Shown: one piece after another, positions 7,603 through 14,976 of the stretch
How positions within the stretch are numbered: position 1 is the first letter of the stretch
Layout of the letters: each line of letters opens with the position of its first letter
DNA from: JAICKN01 sp036489565
Lineage (GTDB): Bacteria > Acidobacteriota > Terriglobia > Terriglobales > Acidobacteriaceae
Assembly: GCA_036489565.1 (NCBI GenBank)
Contig: DASXFN010000086.1
Location: forward strand, 1 to 64,000
Reading direction: 5' to 3'
DNA: 64,000 nt
Notes under the pieces: generated by a model
The model's input: only the letters and a program-made list of their open reading frames with translations
The model's database searches: none
Told to the model about the DNA's origin: nothing
Translations under genes and position numbers: made by a program

Positions 7603-8937
7603 ATGTCCTACGAAACCGCCATCGCGCGCATGTATGCCCTGGGCCATGAACTGGCCCAGACGCCCTCGCACAAGTTCGAACTGAAGCACATGCGGATCAT
7701 GTTGAGCGCTCTGGAACATCCCGAGCGACGCGTTCCCGGAGTGTTGATTGCAGGCACGAATGGCAAAGGATCCACTGCGGCAACTCTGGCGGCCATTCTT
7801 CAAGCCTCCGGCCTGCGCACAGGCCTGTACACTTCGCCGCATCTGGTGCGCATCAATGAGCGCATTCGCATTGATGGCGCAGCCATCACCGACGATGAAT
7901 TCGCATTGCTGCATGACATGGTGGACCGCACCGCCGAGCGGCTCGTGGCTGAAGGCGAACTGCCCTGGCATCCCAGTTTTTTTGAGATGCTCACAGCCAT
8001 GGCCTTCGAGCACTTTGCCCGCAAGAAAGTGGACATCGCCGTCCTCGAAGTCGGCATGGGAGGACGTCTCGACGCTACCAACGTGATTGAACCACGCGTA
8101 AGCGTCATCACCGACATCTCTCTCGATCACCAGAAATTCCTGGGAAACACTGTTGCTGAAATTGCCAGGGAGAAGGCAGGAATCCTTCGCCGCAACGGAG
8201 TTGCGATTTTGCTCCCGCAACAACGAGAGGTCAACGACGTTATTGGCAACGCTGTGCTCGAACTCGAATCACGCGCGGTGAGTGCAGTTCCGTACGTGCC
8301 GCCGGTGAGTCCGGGGAGCGATTCGTATCTGAAAGGCGCCGTCGCTCGCTATCCCTTGCAGGTGATGGGCGAAGAGATCACGATCGAAACGCTACTTCTT
8401 GGCCGCCATCAGTTAAGAAATATCGCCCTCGCCATCGCCGCGGCCGAAGAATTAGCCAATCAAGGATTTCCGGTGACGGCAAAGAGCATCGAAAATGGAA
8501 TTCGCCAGACCCGCTGGCCGGGACGGTTCCAAATTCTTCCGGCCACATCAGAAATGCCGGAGATCATTTTCGACGTAGCCCACAACCCTGCTGGAGCGTG
8601 GGCGTTGCGCTCCACGCTTTCCGCGATGTACGAGGACCGGCAGCTTACATTTGTTTTCGGCGCTATGCAGGACAAAGCCATTCGCGAAATCACCGAAATT
8701 CTTTTTCCCATCGCCGCTCGAGTGATTCTTACTTCGGCGGACAATCCGCGCTCGGCCACGCCCTCTAGCATCCGCGAGGCATCCAAAAGGATTGAAGTGG
8801 AGATGGAAGACGCAACCGATGTGCCGGCGGCGCTCAAGCGGGCTAAAACAATCGCTGGGCCCGGCGGCGTGATTGTGGTTACCGGCTCCATTTATATTGT
8901 GGGAGAAGCCATGCGCAGCCTGGGCGTGAGGGTTTGA
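7603..8937 (+). CDS. folC: Folylpolyglutamate synthase / dihydrofolate synthase
   Basis: FolC ligates L-glutamate to dihydropteroate and/or folates in the cytoplasm. The 444-residue protein has the Mur-ligase P-loop GTNGKGST at residues 51-58, the folate-binding segment TSPHLVRINERIRIDG near 75-95, the VGMGGRLDATN motif and a C-terminal FDVAHNPAGAW. Length is normal for the family (about 420-450). plsC follows 13 bases later, so co-transcription is likely. Another folate gene, folK, lies about 33 kb away. Confidence 0.93.
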   Translation: MSYETAIARMYALGHELAQTPSHKFELKHMRIMLSALEHPERRVPGVLIAGTNGKGSTAATLAAILQASGLRTGLYTSPHLVRINERIRIDGAAITDDEFALLHDMVDRTAERLVAEGELPWHPSFFEMLTAMAFEHFARKKVDIAVLEVGMGGRLDATNVIEPRVSVITDISLDHQKFLGNTVAEIAREKAGILRRNGVAILLPQQREVNDVIGNAVLELESRAVSAVPYVPPVSPGSDSYLKGAVARYPLQVMGEEITIETLLLGRHQLRNIALAIAAAEELANQGFPVTAKSIENGIRQTRWPGRFQILPATSEMPEIIFDVAHNPAGAWALRSTLSAMYEDRQLTFVFGAMQDKAIREITEILFPIAARVILTSADNPRSATPSSIREASKRIEVEMEDATDVPAALKRAKTIAGPGGVIVVTGSIYIVGEAMRSLGVRV

Positions 8938-8950
8938 GCGGTGGCACATC

Positions 8951-9772
8951 ATGACGGAACGTTCGCCAGTCGCGGAGAATCCTGAAGGCGAAAGCCTCGA
9001 AGGCTTGTCGTCTTCAGCGGCAGCCGCCCGAGAAAAACCCTTTAGCGACCGGCATAATTTTCTTAGCCGCTTGCGATCTTATTTCTTCCTCGATCTTCTT
9101 CTCTGGTTCTACACCATTGTCTTCGGGCTCGCTTCCATCCCTTTCGGATTCTTCGACCGCGACGGCCGCATCCTGCATGGCTTTGCGCGCGCCTGGTCGA
9201 AGGCCATCATGAAATCCATCTTCTCGCCCATGAAGGTCACTGGCCTCGATAAGATTGATACCTCAAAGCCCATTGTGTACGCAGTCAACCACGCTTCGGC
9301 GCTTGATATTCCAATCCTATATGCGTTTCTTCCTTTTCATTTCCGCATTCTGTTTAAGAGTGAGCTGCTCTCCTATCCCATCATCGGCTGGCACCTCAAA
9401 CGTTCCGGCCAGATTTGCATCAACCAGCAGCAGCCCTCACGCTCGGCGGGAAATATTCGCACTGCGCTGAAAGTTTTGAAGGCAGGCATGCCGCTGGTGA
9501 TCTTCCCCGAAGGTGGACGCACTCCCGACGGCGAAATCAAACCTTTTCTGCCCGGAACTTTCTTCCTGGCCATTAAAACCCAGGTGGATGTTGTTCCGGT
9601 CGCGCTCGTTGGAACGTTTGATCTACTGCCCATGAACACCTACCACATCAAATGCCGCCCGCTGGAGATGCGCGTGGGCGAGCCGATCTCAACCACAGGG
9701 CTTACTCTTCGCGATATGGATCAAGTCTCCGCGACAGTGCAGAAGAAACTGGAAGAACTTACCAAAAAATAG
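8951..9772 (+). CDS. plsC: 1-acyl-sn-glycerol-3-phosphate acyltransferase (PlsC family)
   Basis: It transfers an acyl chain to lysophosphatidate in phospholipid synthesis at the inner membrane. Of 273 residues, the catalytic motif NHASALD (His114, Asp119) and the substrate motif FPEGGRTP (Glu187, Arg190) are intact. A hydrophobic segment at about residues 45-68 (FFLDLLLWFYTIVFG) would anchor it to the membrane. The first 35 residues are a polar extension. It follows folC by 13 bases, although the functions are unrelated. Confidence 0.88.
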   Translation: MTERSPVAENPEGESLEGLSSSAAAAREKPFSDRHNFLSRLRSYFFLDLLLWFYTIVFGLASIPFGFFDRDGRILHGFARAWSKAIMKSIFSPMKVTGLDKIDTSKPIVYAVNHASALDIPILYAFLPFHFRILFKSELLSYPIIGWHLKRSGQICINQQQPSRSAGNIRTALKVLKAGMPLVIFPEGGRTPDGEIKPFLPGTFFLAIKTQVDVVPVALVGTFDLLPMNTYHIKCRPLEMRVGEPISTTGLTLRDMDQVSATVQKKLEELTKK

Positions 9773-10625
9773 AAGTTCTTAGGCGAGTAGCAGATCTCGC
9801 ACCGCTCGGTACTTATCGGTAAAGATTTTCATGGATGTTCCACGTAGAACATAATGTAAATACAATAATGAGCGTATGTATATGTATTCCATGATGCCCT
9901 AACTTCTTTTGATTGCTGGAATTGGGCGCCATGTTCCCTGGGTAAGGCAGCCGCCAGCAGCATAACGGCGCCGGCGAAGGCGAGCGTATCCACCAAATAA
10001 TTGAATGCGTTGGCGATGTCGGCCGGGTTAGCAATTTCAATGGGTAAGCATACGAACAAGAAGGATTATTAAAGAGCTGATATACATGGCGAGACTGCTA
10101 CGGCGACTGCAACCGCGACAACCATATCGCTATAAATTACGCAGTAAAGTTCCCGCAGGCAATGACCACTTTAGAAGAGTGGGCCATAACCACTATTCGC
10201 AGGCTCGACATCCCAGTGGGGTGGGAAGTGATAAGCCGCAGACGAGTAAAACATTAAATCGCACCGCGCCTAAGTGCATTGCCGATTATTTACTCATTTA
10301 AAAATCGGCTCACCATCAAGATATTTCTTTTGATAGTGGGCTTCATGATTTCGACAGAGCTTTATCAAACTAAAAATTCTGCGATTATAGAGCTATGCTG
10401 AAAAGTTCAAGCCCGAAGCGCGATTTCATGAAAGTTGGACGTGCCATCGTCGAACACTCATTATGTGCAACGAGGCGTTCAGAAATAGCGAAAAAAGCTG
10501 CTTATAAGCCCCGGGAACAGGCGCGGAATTATTCGCATACTGGTAAAGTTTTTTATTATTGTAAATAATCACAATGATGTAAATTTTGTTGCATGAATGT
10601 CCATTTCTTGTGATAGAGTTTTGCC
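9773..10625. other. AT-rich intergenic region with possible gene debris
   Basis: About 850 bases with no supported gene. A minus-strand frame near 9850-10059 contains a hydrophobic stretch (YLVDTLAFAGAVMLLAAALP) that could be debris of a membrane protein, but its borders do not look like a gene. Base composition falls towards AT from about 10300. A parS-like 16-mer lies at 9836. The last 30 bases hold TTGCAT and a gatagagt stretch that may be a weak promoter placed right at the next start codon, with no ribosome binding site. Confidence 0.4.
9836..9851. promoter_or_regulatory. parS-like site (putative ParB binding)
   Basis: TGTTCCACGTAGAACA matches the palindromic chromosomal parS sequence TGTTCCACGTGGAACA at 15 of 16 positions. 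ParB proteins nucleate on such sites during chromosome segregation. There is no parA, parB or dnaA in the window, so the assignment rests on the sequence alone. Confidence 0.4.
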
Positions 10626-11270
10626 ATGGCAACGACATTCGAACCATGGGTAAAAAACTCTGCTCTTACTGCAGAAAGGTTGTCACTAATTGCAACCGGA
10701 CTGCGTGAAGTTCGTGATGATGCCTTGAATTCGTATGAGCCTCTTAAGGGTGAAACCGTGTGGACGTTGGGCTCATCGAAGTATGAACGCTCAAAGCACA
10801 AGATCAAGCAAATGGCCTTGGAAAACCCTAGCTGGTTCTCACTGATTCCAGACGGCTCGCCGATGCGATGCACCTTTGGAATTGAAGGCATACCAATTCG
10901 CTACTATCACCAAGTCCCTGAGTTTGATCCGCCACAAAAGTACACTGTTGCGACGGAAGGGGAAAGAATGCATCACCAGTTGTTGTTCGAAGCCGATGGT
11001 GTTCCTTTTCGCTACATGCTATTTCGACTTGCGATTGTTGATGACAGAATGGGAAAGGTTAGCTCTGTTACGCTAGTTGAATTCGATGACACAGCCACTT
11101 CGACCAATGAATATCTGATTCCTTTTGACTTGGCACCTAGCAAGATAATTCCAATTCAATCTCCAGTAGTTAATCTTGAACGCGTTACGGTACAACCTTT
11201 GGAATCCGAACAACCTGCATCACGAAATGAAAATGAAAAAAACGATAAATCCGGTACAGCTGCAAAGTGA
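10626..11270 (+). CDS. Unknown protein paired with an XRE/ImmA-IrrE protease
   Basis: A 214-residue protein with no recognised domain, signal peptide or transmembrane segment. It begins with an amphipathic region (LSLIATGLREVRDDALNSYE), has a central mixed alpha/beta part with YYHQVPEFDPPQKY, and ends in a charged, low-complexity tail (SRNENEKNDKSGTAAK). Codon and base usage are more AT-rich than in neighbouring housekeeping genes. The next gene starts inside its last 44 bases, so the two are probably translationally coupled. By analogy with ImmA-type systems it may be the protease's target, partner or effector; this is inference. Confidence 0.7.
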   Translation: MATTFEPWVKNSALTAERLSLIATGLREVRDDALNSYEPLKGETVWTLGSSKYERSKHKIKQMALENPSWFSLIPDGSPMRCTFGIEGIPIRYYHQVPEFDPPQKYTVATEGERMHHQLLFEADGVPFRYMLFRLAIVDDRMGKVSSVTLVEFDDTATSTNEYLIPFDLAPSKIIPIQSPVVNLERVTVQPLESEQPASRNENEKNDKSGTAAK

Positions 11271-12381
11271 TCTATTGTGGGAACCTAGGCAGGTTTTTTG
11301 GGGTGCACGTCTCCAGATTGCCAGAGAGTTTAAGGAGCTTACGCAAAAGGCACTTGCTGACAAAGTTGTTGCTTCTCCCGCATTGATTTCACTTTGCGAG
11401 GCTGGAATAAAGACTCCATCTGTTGATCTGGTACAAGCATTTGGAGAGGTTCTCGGTTTTGAGACGGAATTTTTCTGCCATGAAGTTGAAGATATGTTTT
11501 TTGAAGAACAATGTAGCTTTCGTCACAGACGGTCTGCTCAAGAACGTGTAAAGGCGAGAATTAGAGCACACGCTACTCTCATCGGCATGGTAATCGTACG
11601 ACTACGTTCGCTATTAAAGTTCCCCGCGCAAAATATTCCTCATTTCCCATTGTCGAAAGGCACAGCATCCGAAGTCGAAGAGGCTGCTGAGGCGTGCCGG
11701 AAATATTGGAATCTCGGAATAGATGGGCCAATTATGCAGATTGGTCGCGTTTTTGAACATGCAGGGGTCGTGATCGTTCCCCATCTCGTTAAGACTACAA
11801 AAATCGATGCATTTTCAAGAGGTGGTCAAACGGCGGTGATTTTTCTCAATAAAAGTATTCCTAGTGCATCGCGCTGGAATTTCGATATCGCCCATGAAGG
11901 TGGGCATCTGGTCATGCATCCAGGTATCGAGACAGGGAGCATCGAGACTGAGCGTGAAGCAGATCGCTTCGCGAGCGCATTCTTGATGCCACGAAAAGCT
12001 TTTGCGCGTGATTTCTCTACCGGAGATGCCGCAGATTGGAAGCACATTTTTGCGATGAAGCGTCGATGGCAAACGAGTGCGGCAGCAATTATTAGACGAG
12101 CATACGATCTGGGATTGATTGATGCTGTCTGTTACCGGAAATCATACAAGCACATGTCGTTGAAAAAGTGGACGGTGAATGGCGAACCGGAAGAGCCCGC
12201 TTTTACGGAGCCGGAAATTCTAACCGATGCTCTCACGTCACTTGGTACACGCGTGAAAACGACGCTTGAAGAACTACGGCAGCAACTTCGATTCACGCCT
12301 GAAACTTTTAAAGAGGTGACAGGTGTCGTCGTACCAATAGCCAAGCTTAAATTGTCTCCTGTTATTCCATTCTCTAAATGA
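11227..12381 (+). CDS. XRE-family HTH fused to ImmA/IrrE metallopeptidase
   Basis: A 384-residue protein from the ATG at 11227 (a second ATG lies at 11233; the open frame reaches back to a TTG at 11176). Residues about 20-75 form a lambda-repressor-like HTH (LTQKALADKVVASPALISLC...G). Residues about 150-255 form a COG2856 ImmA/IrrE domain with HEGGH at 223-227 and a downstream EREADRFASAF that supplies the third zinc ligand. Known relatives cleave repressors to switch on mobile elements or stress responses, and XRE-COG2856 pairs have been proposed as toxin-antitoxin-like modules. It overlaps the preceding gene by 44 bases. Composition suggests horizontal acquisition. Confidence 0.85.
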   Translation: MKMKKTINPVQLQSDLLWEPRQVFWGARLQIAREFKELTQKALADKVVASPALISLCEAGIKTPSVDLVQAFGEVLGFETEFFCHEVEDMFFEEQCSFRHRRSAQERVKARIRAHATLIGMVIVRLRSLLKFPAQNIPHFPLSKGTASEVEEAAEACRKYWNLGIDGPIMQIGRVFEHAGVVIVPHLVKTTKIDAFSRGGQTAVIFLNKSIPSASRWNFDIAHEGGHLVMHPGIETGSIETEREADRFASAFLMPRKAFARDFSTGDAADWKHIFAMKRRWQTSAAAIIRRAYDLGLIDAVCYRKSYKHMSLKKWTVNGEPEEPAFTEPEILTDALTSLGTRVKTTLEELRQQLRFTPETFKEVTGVVVPIAKLKLSPVIPFSK

Positions 12382-12471
12382 TTTGACCTGGCATCATAAC
12401 CGCTCAAGCATAGTTCAGTCTGCGAAACGGCTAACAATGAAGCAGAAAAAACAGGTTATGGATGATCTCGT

Positions 12472-14946
12472 CTATTTGCGCACGACCGTCACAACTGACG
12501 CATCCGGTCCGCTCCACGCCGCAGCTCCTTCGTGTTTCAGAAGATGCGCAGCGTCATCCCAAGTTAGGTTCGTGAGTTTGCCGCCGCTCTTCTCGTACTC
12601 GTAAGAGGTGCCGTCGTCCTGAAAGAGCGTGAACTTTCCGTTCGCTCCCGGATACACCCGTACCGCCGCGATCGACTGCGGCTGCTGTGCGCTCTGGACT
12701 TCCGATCCAAGCGGCACAATGCTACCCGCCTTCACAAACAGCGGCAGCGTATCAATCGGGGCATCCGCCACAATTGTTTGCCCGCCATGCAGCCGTTCAT
12801 TGGTCCAGTAGTTGTACCAGTCACAACCCGCTGGCAGATATACCGTCCGGTGCGTCGCGCCCTGTTCTGTTACCGGAGCTACCAGGAAAGCCGGACCATA
12901 CATATATTCGTCGGGAATATTCGCGGCCTTCGGGTCATCCGGGAAATCCATGAATAGCGCCCGCATATACGGAGCCCCGGTCTTATAGCTCTGGTATGCG
13001 ACCGAATATGTGTACGGCAAAAGCTGGTAGCGCAGCTTCAGATACTTTGCCAGGATCGGCTCCGCCTGCTTGCCATACGCCCAAACCTCGTTGTGCTTTC
13101 GCTCTCCGTGCGCGCGCATCACCGGCTGAAACGCGCCCCACTCCCACCACCGCACAAACAGCTCGGGATAATCCTCATAGTTCCCGATCGTGTCGCGCAC
13201 ATCTGATCCGTCAATCAACGGCTTGTGTTCCGCATGATATTGAGGAGAAACCCGTGGTGAGAAGAATCCAGCGATGTCCGTGTCCCAGTACGGCAGTCCG
13301 GTCGCGGTAAAGTTCAGCCCCGCCGGAATCGAACGCTTCAGCATGTCCCACGTGGAAACGATGTCGCTCGACCAGAACACGGTGCCGTTGCGTTGCGCAC
13401 CGAGGTACGCGGCCCGCGCCAGAATCATTACCCTACGGCTGTCCCCAAAATCCCGCCGGAACCCTTCGTACACCGAAGCCGTGTGGAAGAGCGGATACGC
13501 ATTGTAAAAGCGCGTTCCCGAGCCAATAAAGAAGACATCCTTTGCCGGATCAACATCCGGCTCCGTTTCGTCGAGCCAAATGTAATCAAAGCCGTACGGT
13601 TTCACGTAGCGGTCGCGAATCTTTTCCCAGAACCACTCGGCCGCCTCAGGATTCGTTGTATCAATATTCGGGCCGATGACATGTTTGTAGCCCCCCTCAT
13701 CCGGCTTTCCGTCGGGGGTGTGCACCAGCCATCCTTTATTGAGCAGCATGTCGTAGAACTGAGTGCCCTCGGAAAAGTGAGGCCAAACGCTCAAGAGCGT
13801 ATTGACGTCCATGGCATGAAGTTCACGATTCATCGCGGCGGGATCCGGCCAGCGCTTGGGGTCGAGGTCCATTTCGCCCTGCCTCGTCATGTTGAGGAAG
13901 TCCACGACAATCACATCCAGCGGCAACTTCTTCTCGCGATATTCCTTCGCCACGTCCAGAATCTGTTGCTGGGTGGGGTAAATCGCCTTGCTCTGAATGT
14001 AGCCGTAAACGGCCCGGGGCAGCATGTGCGTGACGCCGGTCAGCAGCCGGTAGCCCTCATAAATCTCGTCGCTGCTTTCGCCCGCGATGACAAAATACGA
14101 CACGCGGTCACCGACCTCTGACGACCAAACATTCTGCCCGTTGAAGCCAAGGTCCACTGTCGTTTTTGATGGATTGTCCCAGACCAGTCCGTAGCCCCGA
14201 GTCGAAACCATGAAGGGCACGCAAACGTCCTCGCCGCCAATCGCATTGTAGTCATGCCAGCAACGGATCTCGTGGTCCCGCAGATCCATCCAGCCTTTCT
14301 GCTGCTGGCCCAATCCGTAGTAGTGCTCATCGGCGCCTGAGTCGAAAACCGCGGCAACACGACTACCCTTTGCGCCAGCGTCCAACTGAGCGACTTCCGG
14401 GCGTTCGGGCGTCATGCTCCAGCCGCGCATGTGCAGCAAGGTCTTGCCTTCAGCGGTTGTCACCACGAGTGAGTCGTTGGGCGGACGATGACCACCTCCG
14501 CCGCCAAAGTAGATATCGCGCAACTGGCTGTTCAGGGCGTCGAGCGGCATGGGTTTCGGCAGATCGTCACTCGGCAGGTTCTCCGGCGAGACGCGAACCA
14601 CCATACGCGCCGATCGATAGACGTCGCCTTCCGCATCGCTTTCGTGCGTCCATCCCGCTGCGGATGGCTTGCCAATAAACCCATATCCCGGATCGCTCGT
14701 TGCCATGGCCGCGTCCGTGCTTATCGTCACCCGCACAATATTCGGAGCGTAAGGAACGAGCGAGATCACGCGTCCATCGCGCTTGAGCACCAGCGGACCA
14801 TCCTGCGCCATCGCCGCCGTGCCCAGCCACAGAGCCAGAAGGAGAAATCCCAGCCCGAGCCCAAAAAAATTCCGGATGAAACGCTGCCCGATGCGAAACT
14901 CGCGAACCACGCTCTCCCGATTCTGCAACAACCAAGAAGTGTGCAT
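12472..14946 (-). CDS. Secreted glycoside hydrolase family 31 alpha-glycosidase
   Basis: An 824-residue enzyme expected to cleave terminal alpha-glucosyl or alpha-xylosyl residues from oligosaccharides outside the cytoplasm. A hydrophobic segment at residues 27-47 ending in AMAQ is a signal peptide. An N-terminal beta-sandwich leads to the GH31 barrel, with the nucleophile in WLDETEPD (Asp459) and the acid/base in WSSD (Asp528). The C-terminal part has the usual beta domains (LFVKAGSIVPLG...). The nucleophile segment WLDETEPD differs from the more common WxDMNE and looks closer to alpha-xylosidase-like or uncharacterised GH31 groups, so specificity is uncertain. The kinase gene lies directly upstream on the same strand, 30 bases away. 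Confidence 0.85.
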   Translation of the reverse strand: MHTSWLLQNRESVVREFRIGQRFIRNFFGLGLGFLLLALWLGTAAMAQDGPLVLKRDGRVISLVPYAPNIVRVTISTDAAMATSDPGYGFIGKPSAAGWTHESDAEGDVYRSARMVVRVSPENLPSDDLPKPMPLDALNSQLRDIYFGGGGGHRPPNDSLVVTTAEGKTLLHMRGWSMTPERPEVAQLDAGAKGSRVAAVFDSGADEHYYGLGQQQKGWMDLRDHEIRCWHDYNAIGGEDVCVPFMVSTRGYGLVWDNPSKTTVDLGFNGQNVWSSEVGDRVSYFVIAGESSDEIYEGYRLLTGVTHMLPRAVYGYIQSKAIYPTQQQILDVAKEYREKKLPLDVIVVDFLNMTRQGEMDLDPKRWPDPAAMNRELHAMDVNTLLSVWPHFSEGTQFYDMLLNKGWLVHTPDGKPDEGGYKHVIGPNIDTTNPEAAEWFWEKIRDRYVKPYGFDYIWLDETEPDVDPAKDVFFIGSGTRFYNAYPLFHTASVYEGFRRDFGDSRRVMILARAAYLGAQRNGTVFWSSDIVSTWDMLKRSIPAGLNFTATGLPYWDTDIAGFFSPRVSPQYHAEHKPLIDGSDVRDTIGNYEDYPELFVRWWEWGAFQPVMRAHGERKHNEVWAYGKQAEPILAKYLKLRYQLLPYTYSVAYQSYKTGAPYMRALFMDFPDDPKAANIPDEYMYGPAFLVAPVTEQGATHRTVYLPAGCDWYNYWTNERLHGGQTIVADAPIDTLPLFVKAGSIVPLGSEVQSAQQPQSIAAVRVYPGANGKFTLFQDDGTSYEYEKSGGKLTNLTWDDAAHLLKHEGAAAWSGPDASVVTVVRK

Positions 14947-14976
14947 TTTTCTCCTACGCGGGAATGTCTTCTATGC

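Noticed and set aside
9829..10059. Minus-strand 76-codon frame with a hydrophobic stretch
   Set aside because: Start and end regions look random, there is no ribosome binding site, and the hydrophobic run alone is weak evidence; described only as possible debris.
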